64,000 nt of DNA, taken from contig NZ_JBHTKH010000011.1 in assembly GCF_042676085.1 (NCBI RefSeq), positions 47,581 through 111,580 on the forward strand. The letters run 5' to 3'. The position numbers and the translations under genes were made by a program. Positions within the stretch are counted from its first letter, which is position 1; every line of letters begins with the position of its first letter. This document shows positions 27,350 to 35,879 of this stretch, in pieces. The DNA comes from Terrabacter terrigena (GTDB taxonomy: Bacteria; Actinomycetota; Actinomycetes; Actinomycetales; Dermatophilaceae). The notes under the pieces are model-generated. The model was not told where the DNA came from. It was given only the letters and a program-made list of their open reading frames with translations, and searched no databases.

Positions 27350-29679
27350 TCGAGACCACCCGACGCCAGATCCGCATCGACGGCGAGCCCCGCATCGTCA
27401 TGTCGGGCGAGGTGCACTACTTCCGCGTCGCGCGGGCGGAGTGGGGCCAGCGCCTCGACCTGCTCGTCGAGGCCGGCTGCGACACCGTCGCCTCCTACGT
27501 CCCGTGGATCTTCCACGAGCTGCCCGACGGCTCGCTGGACGTCACCGGGCAGACGCGACCCGAGCGCGACGTCGGCGCGTTCATCGACCTCGCCGCCGAG
27601 AAGGGCCTGCGCTTCATCGCGCGCCCGGGGCCCTTCATCATGGCCGAGCTCAAGAACGAGGGCATCCCGTTCAGCGTCTACCGCGACCACCCGGAGGTCG
27701 TGCCCGTCGGCTGGGACGGCGAGCCCGTCTCGTCGCGCACCGTCGACTACCTCGCGCCGGCCTTCCTGCGCGAGTGCGGCCGGTGGTTCGACGCGATCAT
27801 GCCGGTCCTGGCGCCCCGGCTGCAGCCCGCCGGCGGGCCGGTCATCGGCGTCCAGCTCGACAACGAGGTGGGCATGCTCGCGTGGGTGACGAACTCGCCC
27901 GACCTCACCGACGGGCTCGTCGAGTCCTTCGGTGACTTCGTGCTCGAGCGCCACGGCGACGCCCACCCGTATGCCGTCGCGCCGGGTGAGGACGGCTGGG
28001 CGCACGCCGTGCGCTCCCCGAAGGAGGAGTGGGCCGGGGCGCTGCGCCTCGACCTCGGGCTCTTCATGCGACGCAGGTTCGCGGAGTACGTCGCCACGCT
28101 GCGCCGGATGTGCGAGGAGCGCGGCGTCGGCGGCGTGCCGTTCTTCGTCAACATCCACGGCACCGAGGGCGGCAACGGCGCGCCGTTCCCGATCGGCATC
28201 AGCCAGCTCGTCGACACCTACTCCGGCATCCCGGGCATGGTCTCCGGGTCGGACCACTACCTCGGCGAGGCCACACTCAACACGATGACCGACCTCTACG
28301 TCATGAACGCCTACATGGCTGCGGTGCACGACGACGACCAGCCGCTGACGTCGCTGGAGTTCGAGGCCGGCTCGGGCGACTACGGCGCGGGGGCGGAGAT
28401 GCAGTACGACCCGTCGACCGTGGACCTCAAGACGCGACTCTGCCTCGCCCAGGGCAACCGGCTCGTCAACTACTACCTCTTCGCCGGCGGCATCAACCCG
28501 CCGCTCGACGAGCGGGTCGACGACGGCAACGACCGCATCTCGTTCACCGGTGAGCGGCACGGCACGGCGGCCCCCGTCGGCCCGGAGGGCCAGCGCGGCT
28601 ACGCGTACGGGGCCACGGCGCGCAGCATCCACGCGGTCAAGGCGAACGAGCCGTGGCTGGCGCGCATGGACGAGGACCACGACGACGTGTCGCTGGGACT
28701 CGTGCTCGACGCCTACATGACGGAGTACCACCACCCCGGCTCCGAGACCATGACCGAGGTCGTCGACGACCTCACCTCGCACCGCGGGGCCGGTGAGCGC
28801 AAGGCTCTCGCCCGGTCGCTGCTGCTCGGTGGGTTCCGTTACGGCGCAGTGCATCTCGAGCGCCGCGACCCCGCCCAGGGGTCGACGGTGATGGTCGGGA
28901 CAGGACGCTACGTGTCCCGGGTCGTGCAGGAGCGGCTCGTCGGTCACGTGACGTCCGGCGGCAACGTCGTGCTGCTCGGCAAGGTGCCCGACCGCGACCT
29001 CGACGGCACGCCGTGCACGCTGCTCGCCGACGCGCTGGGCATCCGACCGGGCGAGGTCGTGCGCGACACCGGCCACTACTACCCGTCGCTCGTGGCGCAC
29101 GGCTGGGCCGAGCCGTGGCCCGAGATGCGCGCCGGCTGGGTGCAGCACCTCACGCACGAGCGGGGCGACGTCGTGCTGACCGACGTCTACGGTGCGGTGT
29201 GCGGCGTCGACGTGCCGCTGGGCGAGGGGCGCGCCATCGTGCTCGCCGCGCAGGTGCCGTCCGACGAGGTGCTCTTCGACCGGGCGCTGTCGAGCCTGGG
29301 CGTCGCCCCCGGGCTGCGGCTCGAGACGCAGTGGCCCGGCGTGTTCGCGACGACGACGAGCACCGACGACGGGCAGCGCGCCCTGCACCTGATCAACACG
29401 TCGGGCGTCGCGGCCACCGTGACCGTCGCCCTGGACGGGACTCCGATCGCTGCCGGTTCGACGCTGGTGGTGCCGGCGCGCTCCGGGCACATCCTGCCGC
29501 TCGGGCTCGAGGTGGCCGGCCGCCGGCTCGACTGGGCCTCCGCCGAGATCGCCGGCGTCGACCCCGACGGCGCGGTCCACTTCCGTGCGGGCCTCGAGGA
29601 GGACGGTGGAACGGCGGTCGTCCTCGGCGGCCGCACCGTCCAGCTCTCGCCGGGGGAGAACACCCTCCGCGCGGAGTGA
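27346..29679 (+). CDS. GH35-type beta-galactosidase family enzyme
   Basis: 777 residues. SGEVHYFRVARAEWGQRLDL, VPWIFHE and ARPGPFIMAELKNEGIP are GH35 hallmarks. VIGVQLDNEVGML carries the probable acid/base Glu and LTSLEFEAGSGDYG the probable nucleophile. C-terminal beta domains follow. No signal peptide is present. The ATG overlaps the GH3 stop by 4 bases (27346-27349), so it is the third gene of the plus-strand arm. Family GH35 normally cleaves beta-galactosides, but the acid/base region departs from the usual QxENEYG form, so another beta-glycoside linked to the glucan diet is possible. Confidence 0.8.
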   Translation: MIETTRRQIRIDGEPRIVMSGEVHYFRVARAEWGQRLDLLVEAGCDTVASYVPWIFHELPDGSLDVTGQTRPERDVGAFIDLAAEKGLRFIARPGPFIMAELKNEGIPFSVYRDHPEVVPVGWDGEPVSSRTVDYLAPAFLRECGRWFDAIMPVLAPRLQPAGGPVIGVQLDNEVGMLAWVTNSPDLTDGLVESFGDFVLERHGDAHPYAVAPGEDGWAHAVRSPKEEWAGALRLDLGLFMRRRFAEYVATLRRMCEERGVGGVPFFVNIHGTEGGNGAPFPIGISQLVDTYSGIPGMVSGSDHYLGEATLNTMTDLYVMNAYMAAVHDDDQPLTSLEFEAGSGDYGAGAEMQYDPSTVDLKTRLCLAQGNRLVNYYLFAGGINPPLDERVDDGNDRISFTGERHGTAAPVGPEGQRGYAYGATARSIHAVKANEPWLARMDEDHDDVSLGLVLDAYMTEYHHPGSETMTEVVDDLTSHRGAGERKALARSLLLGGFRYGAVHLERRDPAQGSTVMVGTGRYVSRVVQERLVGHVTSGGNVVLLGKVPDRDLDGTPCTLLADALGIRPGEVVRDTGHYYPSLVAHGWAEPWPEMRAGWVQHLTHERGDVVLTDVYGAVCGVDVPLGEGRAIVLAAQVPSDEVLFDRALSSLGVAPGLRLETQWPGVFATTTSTDDGQRALHLINTSGVAATVTVALDGTPIAAGSTLVVPARSGHILPLGLEVAGRRLDWASAEIAGVDPDGAVHFRAGLEEDGGTAVVLGGRTVQLSPGENTLRAE

Positions 29680-29731
29680 GCCGGCCCGGCGGAGGTGAAC
29701 GAGGCAGACTGGCGCGGGGAAGGGAGCGTGG

Positions 29732-30670
29732 ATGACCGGGTCCGGACCGTCATCGGATGCCGACGTGCCCGGCTGGGTCGCGTCGCTGGGACTGCCCGGT
29801 CTCGTCGACCTGCACGTCCACTTCATGCCCGAGAGCGTCCAGCAGAAGGTGTGGGGGTTCTTCGACCAGGTCGCCGAACGAGGTGACCCACCCTGGCCGA
29901 TCACCTACCGGCAGGACGTCGAGGACCGGGTTGCCGTGCTGCGTGGCCTCGGGGTGAGGGCGTTCACGTCGCTGAACTACGCCCACCGCCCCGGTATGTC
30001 CCGCTGGCTGAACGACTTCTCCGCCACCTTCGCCGCGGACCACGACGACGCCATCCACTCCGCCACGTTCTTCCCCGAGCCCGGGGTCACCACGATGGTC
30101 GCCGAGGCCCTGGGCAGCGGCGCCAGGGTGTTCAAGGTGCACGTCCAGGTCGGCGAGTTCTCACCCCTGGACCCCGCGCTCGACGCGGCATGGGGCCTCA
30201 TCGCGGCCTCCCGCGCACCCGTCGTCATCCACTGCGGCCACGGACCTCACCGCGGCAGGCACACGGGACCCGAACCGATCCGCGAGCTCGTCAGGCGGTT
30301 TCCGGCCCTGGTGCTGGTCATCGCGCACGCCGGTCTGCCCGACTACCGCGAGTTCGCCGGGCTCGCGGCGCGACACCCGAACGTCTACCTGGACACCACG
30401 ATGGTGGGCACTATCTACATGGAACGCATCGCACCGGTCCCGGCCGACTATCCGGCGCTCATGGCGGACCTCGAAGGCAAGGTCGTTCTCGGCACCGACT
30501 TTCCGTCGATCCCCTATCCCTACAGCCACCAGCTCGAGGTGCTCAGCGACTGGGGACTCGGCGACCGGTGGCTGCGCGAGGTGCTGTGGCACACGCCCAA
30601 CCGGCTCCTCACCGGCCGCCAGGACGCCTCGGGCCTGGACGGCCGGCCCTCGCCGCCGGTCAGCCCTTGA
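29732..30670 (+). CDS. Amidohydrolase family 2 protein (metal-dependent hydrolase)
   Basis: 312 residues, TIM-barrel amidohydrolase (PF04909-like). The HxH metal motif is in LVDLHVHFMPE, a His is in PVVIHCGHGPHRGRHTGP, another in VIAHAGLPDY and the Asp in VLGTDFPSIPYPY. Such enzymes hydrolyse or decarboxylate small cyclic or aromatic substrates; the substrate here is unknown. GGGAG precedes the ATG. It lies 52 bases after the GH35 gene and may be transcribed with it, though a metabolic link is not obvious. Its last 11 bases overlap the convergent secreted-protein gene. Confidence 0.82.
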   Translation: MTGSGPSSDADVPGWVASLGLPGLVDLHVHFMPESVQQKVWGFFDQVAERGDPPWPITYRQDVEDRVAVLRGLGVRAFTSLNYAHRPGMSRWLNDFSATFAADHDDAIHSATFFPEPGVTTMVAEALGSGARVFKVHVQVGEFSPLDPALDAAWGLIAASRAPVVIHCGHGPHRGRHTGPEPIRELVRRFPALVLVIAHAGLPDYREFAGLAARHPNVYLDTTMVGTIYMERIAPVPADYPALMADLEGKVVLGTDFPSIPYPYSHQLEVLSDWGLGDRWLREVLWHTPNRLLTGRQDASGLDGRPSPPVSP

Positions 30671-31061
30671 GGTAGAAGCCGTTCGTCTGTGAGCGCGAGG
30701 GGTCGCTGGCCGTCGGGTCGAGCGCGGCGAACGTGAAGTACACCTCGTCCGTCTTGCCCGTCGCGGCGTTGCGGCAGAGGTAGTCACGCGGCAGGTTCAC
30801 GGCCAGCTTGCGGGTGCAGCCCTTGGCCGCGTACGTGCTGTCGAGCTTGCCCTGGACGGTGGCCACGCTGTCGGTCGAGCGGACGACGGCCGTGGTCGAG
30901 CTCTGCGAGACGAGTCGCCCCGGGTTGGTGGGCAGGGGCATGGAGGTGGGCCACGTGCCCGTCGAGCCGGACGAGCTGCCACCGCCGCTGGCCGTGGCGA
31001 CACCAGCACCCAGGACCACGACCGCGATCGTTGACACTCCGATTGCCGCGAACTTCTTCAT
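30660..31061 (-). CDS. Small secreted protein of unknown function
   Basis: 133 residues with a clear signal peptide (MKKFAAIGVSTIAVVVLGAG, cleavage after ATA near residue 24), then a Gly/Ser-rich spacer and a compact domain with two Cys (AAKGCTRKLA and YLCRNAA) likely to form a disulfide. I do not recognise the family. It is exported and probably wall-associated or free. It converges on the amidohydrolase gene with an 11-base overlap. Confidence 0.7.
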   Translation of the reverse strand: MKKFAAIGVSTIAVVVLGAGVATASGGGSSSGSTGTWPTSMPLPTNPGRLVSQSSTTAVVRSTDSVATVQGKLDSTYAAKGCTRKLAVNLPRDYLCRNAATGKTDEVYFTFAALDPTASDPSRSQTNGFYLKG

Positions 31062-31219
31062 GACTCTCCTTGTGAAACCACGCTTGGGGTGCCCTCCCGC
31101 TCCCGGGACATACCCACCATTCCCGCGCGCCTATACCAGAGGCAATGCGACCTTGGTGCTAGAACCACGAAAACTGCCTCGTCCTTGGGGGAAGGAGTTC
31201 TGGGGAGCGACGGGACGAA

Positions 31220-32191
31220 GTGTGTCAGATTGGGATGATGCAGACGAGTACCGGCGACTTCGAGCTGTCGATGGACGAGCTGCGTGCCGTCGCGGCGTAT
31301 GCCGTCGCGTGCGCCGAGCCGATGATCGTGCTCTTCCAGAGGGACCACCCCGACGACCCGCGCCCCGAGGCGGCGCTCGAGGCGGCGCGAGCCTTCGCCG
31401 AGGGGGCGCCGCGCTCGAACCTCCAGCGCACGACCGCCACCGACGCCCACCGCGCCGCCAAGGAGGCGGCCTCCGAAGCCGCCCGGCACGCAGCGACCGC
31501 CGCCGGTGACGCGGCGGCCGCGGCATACCTCTACCCCCTGGCCAAGGCGACCCAGGTGCGCCACATCCTCGGCCCCGCCGCGCACGCCGCGCGGGCTGCC
31601 GAGCTCGCTCGCGGCGACGACCCCGTCGTCGCCGAGTACGTCGTCACCGCCGCGGCCGGTCGAGCGACCCCCGTCGTCCTCGACGTGCTCTCGCGCTACC
31701 CGCGCGTGCCGAAGGGGCGCACGCGCGTCTCCGTCCTCATGGCTCGGCTCGACAGCCTCCTGCGGGACCCGCGGCCGGCGCCGCGCGTCGTCGACGACAC
31801 CGGGCCGTTCTTCCACGGCACCAGGGCCGACGTGCGTCCCGGCGACCTGCTCAGCCCCGGGTGGCGCTCCAACTACGGTTCCGGCCGCCAGTCGAAGCAC
31901 ATCTACGTGACGGCGACGCGCGAGGGCGCGCCGCTCGCCGCCGAGCTCGCTCGCGGTGACGGCCCGGCCCGCGTCTACCGGGTCGAGCCGCTCGGTCCGC
32001 TGGAGGACGACCCGAACGTCACCGACAAGCGCTTCCCCGGCAACCCCACCCGCTCCTACCGCACCACCGAGTCGCTGCGGGTCCTCGAGGAGATCACCGG
32101 CTGGGACCCGCCCTCACCCGAGATCGTGGCGCACATCCGCAGCCGCATGGGCGAGCTGGCCGAGCTCGGCATCGAGGCCATGGACGACTGA
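31220..32191 (+). CDS. Imm5-like helical domain fused to rifamycin ADP-ribosyltransferase (Arr)
   Basis: 323 residues with two modules. Residues about 15-130 are Ala-rich helices with AAYAVACAEPMIVLFQRDHP, DPRPEAALEAARAFAEGA and AAREAA-like repeats, matching the Imm5-like putative immunity family. Residues about 197-323 are Arr: FFHGTRADV, SKHIYVTAT and LEDDPNVTDKRFPGNPTRSY keep the His, Tyr and Asp of the Arr active site. Arr uses NAD to ADP-ribosylate rifamycins at the C23 hydroxyl and is normally a stand-alone protein of about 140 residues. GTG 31220 and ATG 31235 are both possible starts. The Arr call is firm; the Imm5-like call is by pattern; the joint role is unknown. Confidence 0.8.
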   Translation: MCQIGMMQTSTGDFELSMDELRAVAAYAVACAEPMIVLFQRDHPDDPRPEAALEAARAFAEGAPRSNLQRTTATDAHRAAKEAASEAARHAATAAGDAAAAAYLYPLAKATQVRHILGPAAHAARAAELARGDDPVVAEYVVTAAAGRATPVVLDVLSRYPRVPKGRTRVSVLMARLDSLLRDPRPAPRVVDDTGPFFHGTRADVRPGDLLSPGWRSNYGSGRQSKHIYVTATREGAPLAAELARGDGPARVYRVEPLGPLEDDPNVTDKRFPGNPTRSYRTTESLRVLEEITGWDPPSPEIVAHIRSRMGELAELGIEAMDD

Positions 32192-32415
32192 CCGACGCGG
32201 TCACGCCCCCCAGGGGCCGTGCGGGGAGGTCGGGCCACCGGCAGGGCCAGGCGCAGCGCCCCCGCTGCGACGCCACCGGCGACGACCACCGCGGTCACGG
32301 CCGCCGTCACACGCCACGTGAAGGTACGCGCGACCATGACGATGGACGGCGTGCTCAACGCAGGCAACGTGACGAGCAGCACGCCGACCACCCCGAAGCC
32401 CGCACCCGCCGCCAT
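32056..32415 (-). CDS. Candidate small membrane protein, overlapping the arr gene tail in antisense
   Basis: 119 residues. The first half has two hydrophobic stretches (GFGVVGVLLVTLPAL and VTAAVTAVVVAGGVAAGALR) and good third-position GC bias. The second half lies antisense to the last 136 bases of the Arr gene and looks less protein-like. There is a stop just upstream and no clear ribosome site. It is the only gene candidate in the 401-base stretch between 32192 and 32592; the rest of that stretch shows nothing I can support. Confidence 0.35.
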   Translation of the reverse strand: MAAGAGFGVVGVLLVTLPALSTPSIVMVARTFTWRVTAAVTAVVVAGGVAAGALRLALPVARPPRTAPGGRDRVGQSSMASMPSSASSPMRLRMCATISGEGGSQPVISSRTRSDSVVR

Positions 32416-32592
32416 CAGCCCGGCGCCGAGACTCGTGAGCGGTCACGACTCATGACGGTCCCTTCGCAGGTCAGGCCGTGCGGAACCCGCACCTGGACGA
32501 CTCGACCGTCTCCTTACCCTCGCCCGTCGTCGGATGGCGCGCTGACGCCGTGGGGCCGTCGTCGCGCCGGCGCCCGGGAGCACACTGGGAGG

Positions 32593-33621
32593 GTGGTGGT
32601 CGTCGCGTCGCGGCCGGGCCGGGGGACCAACCTCGCGCTCCTGGTGCTCCTGGCCGGTTCGTTCGTGACCGGCTGGGTGTGCTTCGGCGTCGGCGTGCCG
32701 TCCGGGTCCCGCGCGGCGAGCGTGGTGCACGGCGCGCTGGGTCTCGGCATCGCCGTGCTCGCACCGTGGAAGAGCGTGATCGTCCGACGCGGACTCCGCC
32801 GTCGCCGGCGGCACACCGTCGCAGTCGTGTTCGCGCTGGCGCTCACGGCCAGCCTGCTGGCGGGCATCGTGCACTCCACGTTCGGCCCGGCGCGAGTCGC
32901 AGGCGTCAGCGCGCTCGCCGCGCACGTCGCGTTCGCGGTCGTGGCCGTCCCGCTCGGGGTGGGCCACGTCCTCCGTCGCCCCCAACGCGTACGCGTGAGC
33001 GACCTTTCCCGGCGGACAGCCTTGAAGGCGTTGGCATTCGGCGGCACGGCTGCCCTGGCGTACGCAGCCCTGTCGTCGCTGACCTCGGTGACGGGGCTGC
33101 CCGGCGGGCGACGTCGCGAGACCGGCTCGTACGAGGTCGGGTCCGGCACACCCTCCGCGCTGCCGGTCACGCAGTGGTTCACCGATGCCGTGCCGGAGGT
33201 CGACCCGGCCGCCTACGGCCTGCACGTCGAGCGTCCGGACCAGCCGACGCGGCGGATCTCCTACGGCGAGCTGCAGGCGATGGCCGGCACGACCCGGGCG
33301 GCGGTCATCGACTGCACCGGCGGCTGGTGGTCCGAGCAGACGTGGCGTGGGGTGCGGCTCGACGCGTTGCTCGGGCCGCTCGGCAGCGGGTCGATCGTCG
33401 TGCACTCGGTGACGGGCTACACCCGGCGCTTCCCGGCCGAGGATGCCGCGAACCTGGTCCTCGCCACGCAGATGGGTGGCGAGCCGCTCTCAGCCGGTCA
33501 CGGCGGCCCCGTCCGACTGGTCGCACCTGGACGCCGCGGCTTCTGGTGGGTCAAGTGGGTAGACCGGGTCGGCGTCGATGCTCAACCGTGGTGGTCCCAG
33601 TCGCCCTTCCCCCTGCAGTGA
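32593..33621 (+). CDS. Membrane-anchored molybdopterin-dependent oxidoreductase (sulfite oxidase fold)
   Basis: About 342 residues. The N-terminal half has four hydrophobic segments (NLALLVLLAGSFVTGW through AAHVAFAVVAVPLGVG) resembling a cytochrome b561-like membrane unit. The C-terminal half (about 200-342) is the SUOX-type molybdopterin domain: VIDCTGGWWSEQTWRGVRL holds the Mo-ligand Cys, and GHGGPVRLVAPGRRGFWWVK is conserved. It probably faces outside. Redox partner and substrate are unknown. GGGAGG directly precedes GTG 32593 and lies 3 bases before GTG 32596; upstream in-frame ATG 32452 is less likely. A perfect terminator follows the stop immediately. Confidence 0.78.
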   Translation: MVVVASRPGRGTNLALLVLLAGSFVTGWVCFGVGVPSGSRAASVVHGALGLGIAVLAPWKSVIVRRGLRRRRRHTVAVVFALALTASLLAGIVHSTFGPARVAGVSALAAHVAFAVVAVPLGVGHVLRRPQRVRVSDLSRRTALKALAFGGTAALAYAALSSLTSVTGLPGGRRRETGSYEVGSGTPSALPVTQWFTDAVPEVDPAAYGLHVERPDQPTRRISYGELQAMAGTTRAAVIDCTGGWWSEQTWRGVRLDALLGPLGSGSIVVHSVTGYTRRFPAEDAANLVLATQMGGEPLSAGHGGPVRLVAPGRRGFWWVKWVDRVGVDAQPWWSQSPFPLQ

Positions 33622-33657
33622 GAAGGCCGCCCGAGTCCGTGGACTCGGGCGGCCTTC
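33622..33657. terminator. Strong bidirectional terminator hairpin
   Basis: GAAGGCCGCCCGAGTCC and GGACTCGGGCGGCCTTC form a perfect 17-base-pair stem with a 2-base centre, directly between the convergent genes ending at 33621 and 33675. Confidence 0.85.
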
Positions 33658-33674
33658 CCGCACCCCCTCGGTGG

Positions 33675-34616
33675 TCAGCCGCCGATGGGCGTGGGGTTGG
33701 TCGGGTCGGGTGGCACGGGGAGCGAGCCGCGGATCTGGTTCTGCGCCTGGCAGCTCTGCGTGCAGCTCGTCGCCCCCTGGCTCAGCTCGATCGCGTCCTC
33801 GCCGAGAACGCCGCCCATCCGGCCGCCCGAGGCAACCGACCACGTCGTGACCGAGCCGGTCTGCGAGGTCTTCGTCGCCACCTGCGGGCTGTCCTTGCCG
33901 AGCAGCATCTGGTGGTAGCCGGTGCTGCTCTGGGCTGCGGAGACCGCGTCGGTCCCGTTGCCGAAGTTGACCTTGCCGGTGAACGGGTTCACGAAGTAGA
34001 AGAGCGTCGGGCCGAGCGTGTGCGTCAGGGTGACTTTGTTCGCGAACTCCGGCTCCATCTGGAAGATGCCACCCTGCGGGGCGTCCTTCGCCTGGACCTT
34101 GAGCTTGCCGCCGGCGGTGCGGAACAGGGCCACGAGAGTGTCGTCGCGGACCTGCAGCTCCAGCACCGGGCCGGCGAGCTGCGCGGAGGTCAGGGTCGGC
34201 ACCTTGCTCTTGAAGACCACGGTCGGGCTCGTGACCATCCGGTCGGGGGCCGGTGCACCGGTCAGGGTGTAGTCGTAGACGCCGAGCGTGGCCGGGTCGA
34301 TGGTGAAGGTGGTGTGCACGCCGGTGACCTTCACGACGCCCCGCACGGTGCCCTGCGCCTTGGCGTCCCTGCCGGGTGCCGGGTCATAGGTCGTCCCGTT
34401 CACGGTCACGGCGTAGTTGCCGCCCGAGCTGCCGGTCGCGCTGCCGGTAGAGCTGCCGGTCGCGCTGCCGGTCGCGCTGGTCGTCGTGCCGCCGGTGCCG
34501 TCGTCGCCGGGCTCGCCGCCCTTGGCGGTGGCGACGCCCGACAGGCTGAGGCCGAGGAGGGCGCCGGCGGCGAGAACGGCCGTTCCGCGCAACAGTCCCT
34601 GGGTCGTCTTTCGCAT
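33675..34616 (-). CDS. Secreted protein of unknown function with Ser/Thr/Gly-rich N-terminal repeats
   Basis: 313 residues. Signal peptide MRKTTQGLLRGTAVLAAGAL with cleavage near VATA, then a low-complexity segment of TGSATGSS-type repeats (about 48-68), then a beta-rich domain of about 240 residues with VYDYTLTGAPAPDRM and FYFVNPFTGKVNFGNG. Two Cys in ATSCTQSCQAQ may pair. AAGGGG lies 5-6 bases before the ATG. It is exported; the family is not recognised. It converges on the oxidoreductase gene across the terminator. Confidence 0.72.
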   Translation of the reverse strand: MRKTTQGLLRGTAVLAAGALLGLSLSGVATAKGGEPGDDGTGGTTTSATGSATGSSTGSATGSSGGNYAVTVNGTTYDPAPGRDAKAQGTVRGVVKVTGVHTTFTIDPATLGVYDYTLTGAPAPDRMVTSPTVVFKSKVPTLTSAQLAGPVLELQVRDDTLVALFRTAGGKLKVQAKDAPQGGIFQMEPEFANKVTLTHTLGPTLFYFVNPFTGKVNFGNGTDAVSAAQSSTGYHQMLLGKDSPQVATKTSQTGSVTTWSVASGGRMGGVLGEDAIELSQGATSCTQSCQAQNQIRGSLPVPPDPTNPTPIGG

Positions 34617-34958
34617 GTGTGCCCCTTGCTGGTCTTGCCAGGCGCACCCCGGTGGTGTGCCGCGCCCAGCACACACGACAGGCGGTACTACCCGAAACCG
34701 GACAAAGGTAGTAATACCGGGCGAACCGGATGACAGGGCCGACCCTCGGGCTGACCGCCCCGACGACCGCAAGGCAGCCGCGATCATCGACCGGGTCGAC
34801 TTCGTGCCGCTGGGCAGAGCGCGTTCTCGACGCGCAGGACGCCCACGACCTGACCGACGGCGTCGCGACCTCGATGGAGCACGGCTGCGCGAACACCGAC
34901 GGACTGAACGTAGGCTCTAGGGGCCATCCGGCACCTGATCGCACGTCGAGGAGGCTCC
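34617..34958. other. Intergenic region, 342 bases, divergent promoters
   Basis: No credible gene. The part nearest 34680-34720 is A+T-richer and contains GGTACTAC and GTAGTAATACC as an imperfect inverted pair, plausible regulatory sequence for the leftward secreted-protein gene. The rest looks like ordinary spacer before the GTPase gene. Confidence 0.5.
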
Positions 34959-35765
34959 GTGTCTCACAGCCCGTCCCGCATCCGGGAGATCCTGCCGACC
35001 TCCAGTCGCACTGCCCTGGGGGCGACCATCGCCGGTGGCGTCCTCACCGCTCTCGCGTCGGCGCCCGAGCGGATCGGCCACCTGTTCCGGCACCGCTTCC
35101 CCATGGTGGCGGTCACCGGCATGACAGGGGTGGGCAAGAGCCAGCTCGTCGACCGCCTCACCCGCCGCAGCTCCGCCGACGGCGTGGCCCCTGTGGGCTC
35201 GGCCGTGATGGAGCGTCGCACCCGCCGCTCGCCGCGGCTGCACGGCTTCCGGTTCCTCGTGGTGCCGGGCGACAACGCGGCCACCCGCCTCGGCGCCCTC
35301 GATGAGGTGTTCCACGACGAGCCGGTCGACGGGGTGATCCACGTGGTCGCCAACGGCTACGCGACACCACGGCGGGCTGCGGGCACGACGGGCACGGCGA
35401 CGGCGAGCCGCGAGGAGCAGCTCGCCGCCGAGCTCGAGGACTGGGCCATCACGTCGCACCGGATCGCCTCCATGGCCGTGCGCCGTCACAAGCCCATCTG
35501 GCTCGTCATCGCGGTGACCAAGACCGACCTCTACCCCGACGACATCGACGAGGTCGTGCACTACTACTCGCCGGGCAGCGGCTCACCGTTCGGCGACAAG
35601 GTCGACGCCCTGCGGGCCCTGGCGGGCGGCGCGAAGCTCTCGATCGACGTGCTGCCGGTGTCGACCCAGGGCGGCGACCGCAAGTCCGCGCTCCCGGCCA
35701 AGCAGGCCGGTGCCATGGTCGACGCCCTCGCCGACCGGCTCGGCCAGCTCAGCGGACACGCCTGA
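34959..35765 (+). CDS. P-loop GTPase-domain protein
   Basis: 268 residues. Walker A/G1 is GMTGVGKSQLVDRL and the G4-like base motif is AVTKTDLYPDD, so it is a TRAFAC-type GTPase. An amphipathic or hydrophobic stretch (ALGATIAGGVLTALAS, residues about 19-34) precedes the G domain and could touch the membrane. FLVVPGDNAATRLGALDEVF occupies the G3 region, where the usual DxxG is replaced by PGDN, an atypical form. GAGGAGG lies 4 bases before the GTG. Isolated gene; role unknown. Confidence 0.72.
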   Translation: MSHSPSRIREILPTSSRTALGATIAGGVLTALASAPERIGHLFRHRFPMVAVTGMTGVGKSQLVDRLTRRSSADGVAPVGSAVMERRTRRSPRLHGFRFLVVPGDNAATRLGALDEVFHDEPVDGVIHVVANGYATPRRAAGTTGTATASREEQLAAELEDWAITSHRIASMAVRRHKPIWLVIAVTKTDLYPDDIDEVVHYYSPGSGSPFGDKVDALRALAGGAKLSIDVLPVSTQGGDRKSALPAKQAGAMVDALADRLGQLSGHA

Positions 35766-35814
35766 GCGGCCTGAGCGGCGCGGGCGGCGCACAGCGTGCG
35801 CGCTCCCGGTCAGA

Positions 35815-35842
35815 GCTGTCCGGTGCCCCGGCTCCGGACAGC
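35815..35842. terminator. Bidirectional terminator hairpin
   Basis: GCTGTCCGG and CCGGACAGC form a perfect 9-base-pair stem around a 10-base loop between the convergent genes ending at 35765 and 35880. Confidence 0.75.
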
Positions 35843-35879
35843 CGCGTGTGCGCACGACTTCTGAATGCGCACCGGCAAC

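Noticed and set aside
26950..29904. Very long open frames antisense to the GH3, GH35 and other genes (also near 3363-4680, 15840-17966, 19153-21543, 22837-25275 and 40878-43670)
   Set aside because: High G+C suppresses stops on the opposite strand. The translations are low-complexity Arg/Gly/Val-rich sequence without family motifs, while the sense strand encodes clear enzymes.
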